NCBI GenBank assembly: GCA_003133285.1
Contig: PKWR01000052.1
Coordinates: 1 to 9,408, forward strand
DNA: 9,408 nt
DNA from: Coriobacteriia bacterium
Lineage (GTDB): Bacteria; Actinomycetota; Coriobacteriia; Anaerosomatales; PALSA-660
Direction: 5' to 3'
Below are positions 1 through 7,111 of this stretch, piece by piece. The position numbers were made by a program, and so were the translations under genes. Numbering within the stretch: position 1 is the stretch's first letter; the number at the start of each line of letters is the position of its first letter. The notes beneath the pieces are model-generated. The model saw only the letters and a program-made list of their open reading frames with translations. It searched no databases and was not told the DNA's origin.

Positions 1-166
1 TAGCCGAAAACGACACGCTGTCCTGAACGAACGAGTCGCTGAGCCCAAGCTCGGCGTATTTCGACGTCGTATACGTTTCCTTGAAGAAGCCGCGGTCGTC
101 TTCCCAGACGTCCGGAAGAAACAAGCGGGCATCTTTGAGTGTGGTTTCCCGAACGGTGAGCGCCAT
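1..166 (-). CDS. rfbC: dTDP-4-dehydrorhamnose 3,5-epimerase, N-terminal fragment (runs off left edge)
   Basis: Reading the minus strand from the ATG at 166-164 gives 55 codons that stay open to the window edge. The peptide contains F-L-P-D-V-W-E-D-D-R-G-F-F-K-E-T-Y near residues 16-32 and F-V-Q-D-S at about 46-50. These match the N-terminal RmlC signature (P-x-V-x-x-D-x-R-G-F-F-x-E-x-Y, then F-V-Q-D-N/S). The family converts dTDP-4-keto-6-deoxyglucose to the L-lyxo epimer in cytosolic dTDP-L-rhamnose synthesis for surface polysaccharide. The rest of the cupin domain lies outside the window. GC here is about 57% by hand count, clearly below the following DNA. No Shine-Dalgarno sequence is visible just upstream of the ATG, where the sequence passes directly into a divergent response-regulator remnant, so the normal leader of this gene may be missing. 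Family assignment is by recognition of the motif order only. Confidence 0.82.
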   Translation of the reverse strand, partial: MALTVRETTLKDARLFLPDVWEDDRGFFKETYTTSKYAELGLSDSFVQDSVSFSA

Positions 167-554
167 TTCGGCGAGGGTTGGCCTCGGCGTTCGAGCGAAC
201 CTCCGGCGGGTCCGGCAGCGTGCGGTCCTGGAAGCCGAGGACACCATCGAGATCGGCGACCTCGTCATCGAGCCGTCCCAACTGCGGGTGCAGGTAGCGG
301 GTGCGGCGGTCCACCTGCGCCTCAAGGAGTTCCAGCTGCTGCTCGCGCTGGCCCGCGAGCCCGGGCGGCTGATGACTCGCCAGAAGCTGGCGCAGGAGGT
401 GTGGGGCTACGACCACCTCGCCTCCTCGCGCACGATCGACGTCCACATCCGCCGCCTGCGCCAGGCCGTCGAGGACACGTCGGCGTTCGACTACATCCAG
501 ACGGTGCACGGCGCCGGATACCGCTTCGAAGCGCACCCCAAGGCCGGTGCCTGA
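156..554 (+). CDS. Receiver-less OmpR/PhoB-type response regulator (5'-truncated, probable remnant)
   Basis: This encodes a complete winged-helix DNA-binding domain of the OmpR/PhoB class: a beta-strand platform from I-E-I-G-D-L-V-I-E-P, helix L-K-E-F-Q-L-L-L-A-L, L-M-T-R-Q-K-L-A-Q-E-V-W-G-Y, recognition helix S-S-R-T-I-D-V-H-I-R-R-L-R, and wing T-V-H-G-A-G-Y-R-F. Upstream of it only V-R-A-N-L-R-R-V (from about 189) resembles the usual end of a receiver domain (A-R-V-R-A-L-L-R-R). The roughly 110-residue receiver with its phospho-accepting Asp is absent. The frame stays open back to a TTG at 81, but that stretch is antisense to rfbC and does not resemble a receiver. The start is therefore uncertain; GTG 156 is one in-frame choice and has no clear ribosome-binding site. 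The stop TGA overlaps the ATG of the histidine kinase (TGATG), as expected for a regulator-kinase operon. It is either a broken gene, a constitutive DNA-binding-only protein, or an assembly artefact. Confidence 0.75.
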   Translation: MSAISARVGLGVRANLRRVRQRAVLEAEDTIEIGDLVIEPSQLRVQVAGAAVHLRLKEFQLLLALAREPGRLMTRQKLAQEVWGYDHLASSRTIDVHIRRLRQAVEDTSAFDYIQTVHGAGYRFEAHPKAGA

Positions 555-2317
555 TGGCCGGGAGACTGCGCACGCTGGCCGGCTCGTTCCGGGGGCGGAT
601 CGTCCTGGGCTACGCCCTGATCGTCCTGCTGCTGGCGGGTGTGTGGGCGTGGAGCCTCTACGAGCCGCTCACGCAGGCGGCGCTCGACCAGCAGCGCTCG
701 CACCTCGAGAGCATCGCGCACGTCTCGGCGATCGCGCTCAGCGAGACCAGCGCCTCCCCCGCCGCCGAGATCCGCAGCCTCGTGGCCGGCACGGGCCTGC
801 GCGCCACCGTCGTGGCCGCCGACGGTACGGTGCTGGCCGACAGCGCCCAGGACCCTGCCACGATGGCCAACCATGCGACACGCCCGGAGATCGCCGCCGC
901 CCTGCGGGGAGCGGTCGGCACCGATACGCGCGTGTCGAGCACCCAGGGCGTCGCACAGATGTACGTCGCCGTGCCGTCGACCTTGGACGGAGCCCGCGTC
1001 GCGGTGCGTGTGTCCGAGCCGCTCGCGACCATCAACGCCATCGCGGACAACGGACGCCGGACCGGCCTGCTCCTGCTGCTCGGCGCTCTTGCGATCGCCG
1101 TCTACGCGGGCCTGCGGCTGTCGGCCCTCGCCGCCGAGCCCGTCCTGCGTCTGCGCGATGCGGCCGAGTCCATGGCCGCCGGGGACCTGCACACCCCTAT
1201 CCCGAGCGGCCCCGGCGAGCTCGGAGAGCTCGCGACCTCACTCGAGACGCTGCGCGACACCATGCGCGGCACGATCACGGAGCTCGAGGGCGGGCAGGCC
1301 ACCCTGCACGCCGTGCTCGACGGCCTGCAGGACGCGGTCTTCGTCTTCGAGGGCGACCGGGTCGCTCTCGCCAACCGCGCCGCGGGCGCGCTGTTCCGCG
1401 TCCCCGCCGCCGGATGGCGAGGCACCGTGCTCGCTGACGTCATGTTCCCGGCCTCGCTGGCCGCCACCGTGCGGTCCAACCTGGCCTGCGAGACCACCAA
1501 CACCGCCGAGGTCGGACCCGACCCTGAGGGACGCTACTACCGCGTGACGGCGGTGCACCTCAGTCCGCTCGACGGATCGCCGAGGACCCTCGTGGTCGTC
1601 GCCGACGTGACCGAGGTCCGCAGGCTCGACGCCGTCCGCCGCGACTTCGTCGCCAACGCCTCGCACGAACTCAAGACCCCGACCTCCGCGATCCAGCTCC
1701 TGGCCGAGGCGGCCGGGCATGCGGCGGAGGACGGCGACACAGCGCAGGCGATGGAGTTCGTGGGGCAGATCGACGAGGAGGCCGACCGGCTTCGCAGGCT
1801 CGTGGTCGACCTTCTCGACCTGTCGAGACTCGAGCGTCCTCCCGGAGCAGGTGGCGTGACCGACATGCGGCTGGCCATCGCCAACGCGCTCGCTGCGCAC
1901 CGGTCTGCGGCGGCAGCGGCCGACTTGCAGATCACGCTCGACACCACGGCCGCCGCGAACGACGACGTCTACACGACGGCGGACGCCACCGACGTCGCGA
2001 TCGCGCTGGACAACCTGCTCGCGAACGCGATCGCCTACACCGAGCGCGGCTCCGTGACCGTGCGGCTCTCGGCGGATCGTGACACCGTGACCGTCGCGGT
2101 GTCCGACACCGGCATGGGGATCCCCGCAGAACACCTGCCACGGGTCTTCGAGCGGTTCTACCGCGTCGACGCGGCGCGCACACGCGTCACCGGCGGCACC
2201 GGGTTGGGGCTCTCACTGGTCCGCAACGCGGCAGAGCGCTCGCGTGGAAGCGTCGAGATCTCCTCGCAGGTCGGCATCGGCACGACCGTGACCGTGCACC
2301 TGCCCCGCGCGCACTAG
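554..2317 (+). CDS. PhoR-like membrane sensor histidine kinase (HAMP-PAS-HisKA-HATPase)
   Basis: A 587-residue sensor kinase of a two-component system. Visible order: transmembrane helix 1 at about 15-36; an extracytoplasmic sensor region at about 37-168 with D-G-T-V-L-A-D-S and M-Y-V-A-V-P elements typical of PhoR-type sensors; transmembrane helix 2 at about 170-192; HAMP linker at about 190-240; and a PAS-like segment at about 248-355 starting L-D-G-L-Q-D-A-V-F-V-F. The HisKA H-box is A-S-H-E-L-K-T-P with phospho-accepting His371. The ATPase domain has its N-box around 484-494 (Asn491), the D-T-G-x-G-I-P box at 518-524, an F-box around 532-536 and the G2 box G-G-T-G-L-G-L at 547-553. All catalytic motifs look intact. 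The start is the ATG that overlaps the regulator stop by one base; the frame extends upstream to 401 only as a shadow of the regulator. The partner regulator lacks a receiver here, so the phosphotransfer target is unclear. The resemblance to PhoR is architectural; the signal is unknown. Confidence 0.93.
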   Translation: MAGRLRTLAGSFRGRIVLGYALIVLLLAGVWAWSLYEPLTQAALDQQRSHLESIAHVSAIALSETSASPAAEIRSLVAGTGLRATVVAADGTVLADSAQDPATMANHATRPEIAAALRGAVGTDTRVSSTQGVAQMYVAVPSTLDGARVAVRVSEPLATINAIADNGRRTGLLLLLGALAIAVYAGLRLSALAAEPVLRLRDAAESMAAGDLHTPIPSGPGELGELATSLETLRDTMRGTITELEGGQATLHAVLDGLQDAVFVFEGDRVALANRAAGALFRVPAAGWRGTVLADVMFPASLAATVRSNLACETTNTAEVGPDPEGRYYRVTAVHLSPLDGSPRTLVVVADVTEVRRLDAVRRDFVANASHELKTPTSAIQLLAEAAGHAAEDGDTAQAMEFVGQIDEEADRLRRLVVDLLDLSRLERPPGAGGVTDMRLAIANALAAHRSAAAAADLQITLDTTAAANDDVYTTADATDVAIALDNLLANAIAYTERGSVTVRLSADRDTVTVAVSDTGMGIPAEHLPRVFERFYRVDAARTRVTGGTGLGLSLVRNAAERSRGSVEISSQVGIGTTVTVHLPRAH

Positions 2318-2339
2318 AGCGTCGCAGGTCGCGCGGGGC
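2302..2339. terminator. Inverted repeat between convergent genes, likely bidirectional terminator
   Basis: A perfect 10-bp inverted repeat pairs GCCCCGCGCG (2302-2311) with CGCGCGGGGC (2330-2339) across an 18-nt loop. It overlaps the end and stop codon of the histidine kinase and lies just before the stop of the convergent PAP2 gene, where transcripts from both strands meet. No T-tract follows on either side, so it is not a canonical intrinsic terminator. T-poor terminator hairpins are common in high-GC bacteria. Its role is inferred from position and symmetry. Confidence 0.5.
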
Positions 2340-2342
2340 CGT

Positions 2343-3182
2343 CTAGCGCAGGGGCGTGACGGCCGCCTCGGCGATGGTCGCGACCACGACCGCGAGCGGC
2401 CCGGCCACAGTGAGCGCCCAGCGCCACCAGCGGCCGCCGAGCGGATGGACCTCGGATGCGGGCGGTATCGCCCGGCCCCAGGTCAGCACGGCCGCGGCCC
2501 ACAGGCCGACCAGCGTCGCGCCCAGACACCATGAGGCGAGCACGTCGCTGAAGTAGTGGACACCGAGGTACACCCGCGACAGGCCGACGGCCAATCCGGC
2601 GGCGAGCACCGCGACGCTCCCGAAGACCCGCACCCACCGCGGCGCGCGCGATGCGATGAGCATGAGCGCGAGCGTCCCGGCGAGCACGATCCCGGCCATA
2701 GCGTGTCCCGAGGGGAAGCTCGCAGACGAAGGGAGTGCGATCAAGGCGAGCCCCAGGGGCGGGCGCCGACGCTCGATGAGGTACTTCACGCTGTCCGAGA
2801 GCACGATGCTGACCAGCATGAGCACGATCACCGATCCCGCGCGGCGCGGATGCCCCCAGACCGCGAGCAGCACCGCCGCGACCAAGGTGGCCGGCAGGGC
2901 GACGCGCACGTCTCCGAGCAGCGTCGCCACCCACATGACCCGGGTCAGCGTGGGACTCGCGATGGCCGCGGAGAAGACGGTGGCGGCCCGGTCCAACGCC
3001 AGTGAGAACGGCTCCACGACCTCCTCGGCGATCGACAGGAAGCCGACGAAGAAGAGCCCCGACAGCAGCCAGGCGAGCGTGACCGGGAAGCCGCGTCGCG
3101 ACTCCACGTCGAGCCGGCTGGCGGCGACCTTCAGGAACGGACCGGGTCGCAGGTCGAGGCGCGGCTTGCCCGAGGGCCCCAT
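2343..3182 (-). CDS. PAP2-family (type 2 phosphatidic acid phosphatase) integral membrane phosphatase
   Basis: A 279-residue multi-pass membrane protein with all three catalytic signatures of the PAP2/haloperoxidase superfamily. Motif 1 is K-x6-R-P (K133 to P141), motif 2 is P-S-G-H (157-160), and motif 3 is S-R-x5-H-x3-D (S202, R203, H209, D213). The histidines of motifs 2 and 3 are the family's acid/base and nucleophile. Hydrophobic helices lie at about 34-52, 92-109, 114-130, 161-178, 186-202, 214-234 and 256-272, after a basic cytoplasmic N-terminus of some 30 residues. Family members dephosphorylate lipid phosphates such as undecaprenyl pyrophosphate, phosphatidate or phosphatidylglycerophosphate; the substrate cannot be told from sequence. 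The ATG at 3182 follows the pyrophosphatase stop by one base, which suggests translational coupling. An in-frame TTG at 3218 would lengthen the protein but lies inside the upstream gene, so I prefer the ATG. The gene ends at a TAG facing the histidine kinase. Confidence 0.9.
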   Translation of the reverse strand: MGPSGKPRLDLRPGPFLKVAASRLDVESRRGFPVTLAWLLSGLFFVGFLSIAEEVVEPFSLALDRAATVFSAAIASPTLTRVMWVATLLGDVRVALPATLVAAVLLAVWGHPRRAGSVIVLMLVSIVLSDSVKYLIERRRPPLGLALIALPSSASFPSGHAMAGIVLAGTLALMLIASRAPRWVRVFGSVAVLAAGLAVGLSRVYLGVHYFSDVLASWCLGATLVGLWAAAVLTWGRAIPPASEVHPLGGRWWRWALTVAGPLAVVVATIAEAAVTPLR

Positions 3183-3183
3183 C

Positions 3184-4809
3184 TCAGTGACCGGCGCTTT
3201 CCAGCAGCCGAGGGGCAAGTTGCTTCTTGCGCGAAAGCATGCCGTCGAACCAGACCGAACCGGACTCGAAGCTCACGCCGAACGCCTTCTCGAGCGGACG
3301 GCGGCGGCCGGTGACGATCAGCTCGCTGCCCTCTCGGACGACGTCGGTCACCATGAGCGCGAGCGTGTCATATCCGCGCGCCCGTCCGAGCGACTCCATG
3401 CACGCGACGATCTCGTCTCGATGCGTCAGGATGTCGTCGGCGTCCACGGACTCGACCTGTCCGATCGCGACGACGCCGTCACGGGTGCGGTACTCCTTCA
3501 GGTCGCGCGTCACCACTGCCTCGGCCGAGAACGCCTCGCCCGAACTGCGCGCACGGAACATCTCCATCGCGAACTCCACAGGATCGACGCCGACGATCGC
3601 GGCGAGCCACTCGACGACCTCGCGATCGACGTCAGTGGTCGTCGGCGACTTGAGCAGCACGGTGTCGGTCAGGACCGCCGACAGGAGGAGGCCGGCGATG
3701 CCGAGAGGCGGATCGATGTCGAGATCGCGGTAGCGCAACGCGACGATCGTCGCAGTCGCTCCCACCGGATTGCCGAGGAAGGTGATCGGTAGGGCAGTCT
3801 GGATGTCCCCCACACGGTGGTGGTCGACGATCTCGACGACCGCCGCATCCTCCACACCGTCCGCGGACTGCGCGACCTCGTTGTGGTCGACCAGGATGAC
3901 CCGGCGGCGACCGGCGCGGGCCACGTTGGTGCGCGTCAGCAGACCGACGAGGTGGCCGGTGGAATCGAGCACGGGAGCCTCGCGCTGAGGCGAGGCGAAA
4001 AGGTCCTCGGCAGCCTCGGTGAGCAGGGTCTCGGGCTCCACGATCAGGATGTCCGTTTCCATGACCTCTGAGACCGCATGTGCCAGGTCCATCAGGCGGG
4101 CGGCGGTGTAGGTGTCCTGAGCCGTCGCGATGACCGCACAGCGGCGCTCAACGGCCAGGGAGAGCACATCCTCGGAGGGCTGGTGACCCCCCGTGACCAC
4201 CAGGCATGCGGCCCCGGCCTCGACCGCCATCGGCTGCGTGCGCCGGCGGTCGCCTACGATGATCGTGTCGCCCGGGCGGATCCGCGCGACCATCGTCCCC
4301 GGCTCCATCGCCCCGATCAGGACCGCGCCCTTGAGCTCGGCCGCGGGCTCGCCCGCGAGGAGCTTCCCGCCCAGGGTCTCGACAAGGCGGCCGACCGTGA
4401 CGGGCCGCTCCGCGAAGCCGGACTGGGTGACGTTGTCGACATAGCGTCCCGCAAGCGCCTGGACCGTCACCAGGCCGCAGAGGCGGCCGTCGCCGACGAC
4501 GGGAAGGGCGCGCACGCCGCGCTCCGCCAGAATGGCGCCCACGGTATGCAGCGTATCGTCGGGCGAGACCGTCAGCAGCTCGGTCGTCATGACGTCGACG
4601 ACCCTGGTACGGACGTGAGAGATCTCGGCGGGAGCCTCGACGCCGAAGCGGCCGAGCACCCAGACGGACTCCGGAGGAAGCGGCCCGAGGCGCACCGGGA
4701 CGTAGACGTTCGAGGGATCGGTCAGGTTCTTGAGATGCGCGTACGCGACCGCGGAGCAGATCGAGTCGTTATCCGGGTTCGTGTGACCGAAGACCAGGAC
4801 AGGGCCCAT
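3184..4809 (-). CDS. ppaC: CBS/DRTGG-regulated manganese-dependent inorganic pyrophosphatase (family II)
   Basis: A 541-residue cytosolic enzyme that hydrolyses inorganic pyrophosphate to phosphate. The DHH catalytic domain is split by a regulatory insert. It starts with G-H-T-N-P-D-N-D-S (metal ligands H9, D13, D15), then CBS repeat 1 at about 70-122 and a DRTGG domain at about 138-245 (around G-D-R-R-R-T-Q and V-V-T-G-G). CBS repeat 2 is at about 248-300, and the DHH core resumes with V-D-H-N-E (D308), D-H-H (329-331) and L-T-D-T. The C-terminal DHHA2 domain carries the family signature S-R-K-K-Q at 526-530 and R-R-R-P-L-E-K-A-F. The length fits CBS-PPases; the plain family II enzymes are about 310 residues. 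In characterised homologues, AMP and ADP inhibit and ATP or diadenosine polyphosphates activate through the CBS repeats; this is family knowledge, not seen here. It lies 19 nt after pcrA and 1 nt before the PAP2 gene. Confidence 0.93.
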   Translation of the reverse strand: MGPVLVFGHTNPDNDSICSAVAYAHLKNLTDPSNVYVPVRLGPLPPESVWVLGRFGVEAPAEISHVRTRVVDVMTTELLTVSPDDTLHTVGAILAERGVRALPVVGDGRLCGLVTVQALAGRYVDNVTQSGFAERPVTVGRLVETLGGKLLAGEPAAELKGAVLIGAMEPGTMVARIRPGDTIIVGDRRRTQPMAVEAGAACLVVTGGHQPSEDVLSLAVERRCAVIATAQDTYTAARLMDLAHAVSEVMETDILIVEPETLLTEAAEDLFASPQREAPVLDSTGHLVGLLTRTNVARAGRRRVILVDHNEVAQSADGVEDAAVVEIVDHHRVGDIQTALPITFLGNPVGATATIVALRYRDLDIDPPLGIAGLLLSAVLTDTVLLKSPTTTDVDREVVEWLAAIVGVDPVEFAMEMFRARSSGEAFSAEAVVTRDLKEYRTRDGVVAIGQVESVDADDILTHRDEIVACMESLGRARGYDTLALMVTDVVREGSELIVTGRRRPLEKAFGVSFESGSVWFDGMLSRKKQLAPRLLESAGH

Positions 4810-4818
4810 CGCAGTCAA

Positions 4819-4823
4819 CCTCC
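4819..4823 (-). promoter_or_regulatory. Shine-Dalgarno site fixing the ppaC start
   Basis: GGAGG on the minus strand lies 9 nt before the ATG at 4809 and directly abuts the alternative in-frame TTG at 4818. The spacing supports the ATG as the start of the pyrophosphatase and argues against the longer TTG form. Confidence 0.75.
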
Positions 4824-4828
4824 GCCCC

Positions 4829-7060
4829 TCAGGCGTCGAGCTTGCGCAGCGGCGCGAATCCCGCGAGCAGCGTCTTGGTCCCCGTCGGCTCCGCGAACGC
4901 GATCACGAGCTTGTCACCCTTGACCTCGAGGATGTGGCCGAGACCGAACGTCTTGTGCTCGACGGTGTCCCCTGCAGTGTACGACGACGCAGGAGGCTGT
5001 ACAGCCTCGCGACGCGGTGCGGCTCCGGAACCGTAGGTCCGGCCGCCGCCCTCGGCGCTCCGGCGCGGCTCGCGCCATCCCGGACGGCCGTAGCGGTCGC
5101 CGCGTGCGGCGCCTGCGCGCTCGTACTCGGCCGAACCGATGCCTTCGGCGTGCATGTGCTCTTCCGGGATCTCGCGGATGAACTGCGAGACCGGGTTGTG
5201 CTGCGTCGCTCCGTAGAGCATCCGCTGGTAGGCGTGGGTCAGATAGAGGCGCTCGCGGGCCCGCGTGATGCCGACGTAGGCGAGCCTGCGCTCTTCCTCA
5301 AGGCCGGCGGGCTCGAACATGGTGTTCGAGTGCGGGAGGACGCCTTCCTCCATGCCGACGATGAACACGACGGGGTACTCGAGCCCCTTCGCGGTGTGCA
5401 GCGTCATCAGCGTGACGGCCCGCTCGCCCTCGGCGAGGGTGTCGAGGTCGGTGCGGAGCGCGATCCACTCGAGCATGTCGTCGAGCGTCGCGTCCTCGTG
5501 CGTGTCCACGAACTCCTGGACGACACCGTAGAGCTCGTGGATGTTCTCGATCCGGGCGCGAGCTTCCTCGCTGCCGTCCGCCTTGAGCGCGGTCTCGAGA
5601 CCCGAGAGGGCGACGACCGTCTCGACCCGCTCGCGCAGATCGCCCGTGAGCTCGTGCATCGCACGGATCGTGTCAGCGAACCCGGAGACCTTCGCCCGCG
5701 GGCCCGCGCCGAGCCAGTCCTCGCCGGCGACGCGCATGACCGCTTCCTGCAGCGTGATCGACTCGCGGCGCGCGGACTCCTCGAGCACGGCGACGGTCGC
5801 GTCCCCGATGCCGCGACGGGGCTGGTTGATGATCCGCTTCAGCGAGACCGGGTCGGCAGGGTTCGAGACCGCACGCAGGTACGCCATCACGTCGCGGATC
5901 TCGGAGCGCTCGAAGAAGCGCGTCCCGCCGACCAGCTGGTACGGAACGCCGGTGCGCAGGAACTGGTCCTCCAGCACGCGGCTCTGCGCGTTGGTGCGGT
6001 AGAACACGGCGAAGTCGGTGTAGGAGCGGTGCTCGACCGACAGCAGCCGCTCGATCTCGTCGATGACGAAGCGCGCCTCGTCCCGTTCGTCGGAGGCAAG
6101 ATAGCGCGTGATGGCCTCGCCGCCGGCGTTCTCGGTCCACAGCGTCTTGGGCTTGCGGTCCGAGTTGTTCTTCACCACAGCGTTGGCGGCGGCGAGGATG
6201 GTCTGGGTCGAGCGGTAGTTCTGCTCGAGGCGCACGACCGTCGCGTCGGGGTAGTCCTTCTCGAAGTCCAGGATGTTGCGGATGTCCGCACCGCGCCAGG
6301 AGTAGATCGACTGGTCGTCGTCGCCGACGACCATGAGGTTGCCATGGGGCGCCGCCAGCGCGTTGACGATCGTGTACTGGGCGCGGTTCGTGTCCTGGTA
6401 CTCGTCGACCATGATGTGGGAGAAGCGATCGCGCCAGCGCTCGAGCGCCTCGGGATGCTGCTCGAACAACCGCACGGTGTTCATGAGCAGGTCGTCGAAG
6501 TCCATGGCGTTGGCCAGCTTGAGCCGCCGCTCGTACTCGGGATAGACGCGCGCGGTCAGCTTCTCAGGAGGCGTGATCGCCGTCTCGGCGTAGGTCTCGA
6601 CGTCGATGAGCTCGTTCTTCGCGGAGGAGATGCGGCCGACGAACGTCGAGACCGGGAACCGCTTGGCGTCGATGTCCAGCCCGGCGATGACCGAGGCCAG
6701 CATCTTCTTGCGATCGTCCTCGTCATAGATCGTGAAGGAGGCCGTGTGGCCGAGCAGCTCCGCCTCGCGGCGCAACACCCGCACGCAGAACGCGTGGAAC
6801 GTCATCACCCACATGGAGCGGGAGGCGGGGCCGACGATATCGGCAAGGCGATGGCGCATCTCGCCGGCCGCTTTGTTGGTGAACGTGATGGCGAGGATGC
6901 GTGTCGGGGACACGCCGAGATCGCCCACCAGGTGAGCCACCCGGTAGGTCAGCACGCGTGTCTTGCCCGAACCGGCACCGGCCAGTACGAGGAGCGGTCC
7001 CTCGGTCGTGGTCACGGCGTCGCGCTGGGCAGGATTCAGGACGCTCAGGTCGATTTTCAT
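4829..7060 (-). CDS. pcrA: ATP-dependent 3'-5' DNA helicase PcrA/UvrD (superfamily 1A)
   Basis: A 743-residue helicase that unwinds DNA during excision repair, replication restart and RecA-filament clearance. The superfamily 1 motifs are present in order: Q-motif Q12; Walker A A-G-A-G-S-G-K-T (27-34, K33); motif Ia I-T-F-T-N-K-A-A (58-65); Walker B V-D-E-Y-Q-D-T (218-224); motif III G-D-D-D-Q-S-I-Y-S-W-R-G (246-257); motif IV Q-N-Y-R-S-T (280-285); motif V T-L-H-T-A-K-G-L-E (553-561); and motif VI Y-V-G-I-T-R-A-R (595-602). A Gly/Arg/Pro-rich linker (about 640-692) leads to a C-terminal Tudor-like domain (about 693-743, G-D-x-V-x-H-x-x-F-G-x-G), which in PcrA proteins contacts RNA polymerase. 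Length and tail favour PcrA over E. coli-type UvrD or Rep. The start ATG has no Shine-Dalgarno sequence, but a TACAAT box ends 9 nt upstream, suggesting leaderless expression. The gene is followed after 19 nt by ppaC. All motifs look intact. Confidence 0.96.
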   Translation of the reverse strand: MKIDLSVLNPAQRDAVTTTEGPLLVLAGAGSGKTRVLTYRVAHLVGDLGVSPTRILAITFTNKAAGEMRHRLADIVGPASRSMWVMTFHAFCVRVLRREAELLGHTASFTIYDEDDRKKMLASVIAGLDIDAKRFPVSTFVGRISSAKNELIDVETYAETAITPPEKLTARVYPEYERRLKLANAMDFDDLLMNTVRLFEQHPEALERWRDRFSHIMVDEYQDTNRAQYTIVNALAAPHGNLMVVGDDDQSIYSWRGADIRNILDFEKDYPDATVVRLEQNYRSTQTILAAANAVVKNNSDRKPKTLWTENAGGEAITRYLASDERDEARFVIDEIERLLSVEHRSYTDFAVFYRTNAQSRVLEDQFLRTGVPYQLVGGTRFFERSEIRDVMAYLRAVSNPADPVSLKRIINQPRRGIGDATVAVLEESARRESITLQEAVMRVAGEDWLGAGPRAKVSGFADTIRAMHELTGDLRERVETVVALSGLETALKADGSEEARARIENIHELYGVVQEFVDTHEDATLDDMLEWIALRTDLDTLAEGERAVTLMTLHTAKGLEYPVVFIVGMEEGVLPHSNTMFEPAGLEEERRLAYVGITRARERLYLTHAYQRMLYGATQHNPVSQFIREIPEEHMHAEGIGSAEYERAGAARGDRYGRPGWREPRRSAEGGGRTYGSGAAPRREAVQPPASSYTAGDTVEHKTFGLGHILEVKGDKLVIAFAEPTGTKTLLAGFAPLRKLDA

Positions 7061-7069
7061 CAGACGTTT

Positions 7070-7075
7070 ATTGTA
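7070..7075 (-). promoter_or_regulatory. Candidate -10 box for a leaderless pcrA transcript
   Basis: On the minus strand TACAAT (7075-7070) is followed by nine bases and then the pcrA ATG. Transcription would start about one to three bases before the ATG. No Shine-Dalgarno sequence lies between. The box sits in a short AT-rich patch within GC-rich DNA. No TTGACA-like -35 element is found at 16-18 nt spacing. It fits the TANNNT pattern seen for leaderless actinobacterial promoters, but rests on one hexamer. Confidence 0.45.
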
Positions 7076-7111
7076 CCGTACTGGGGGGCGCCATGCGGGC
7101 GGCGAAGGGGT

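Noticed and set aside
81..155. TTG-initiated N-terminal extension of the response regulator
   Set aside because: It is Ser/Arg-rich, antisense to the rfbC reading frame, has no ribosome-binding site and no receiver similarity.
2656..3792. Plus-strand open frame of 378 codons
   Set aside because: It is antisense to both the PAP2 and pyrophosphatase genes, which carry full catalytic signatures on the minus strand.
7061..7111. LexA (SOS) box upstream of pcrA
   Set aside because: No GAAC-N4-GTTC-like or other recognisable LexA palindrome is present in the gap of 51 nt.
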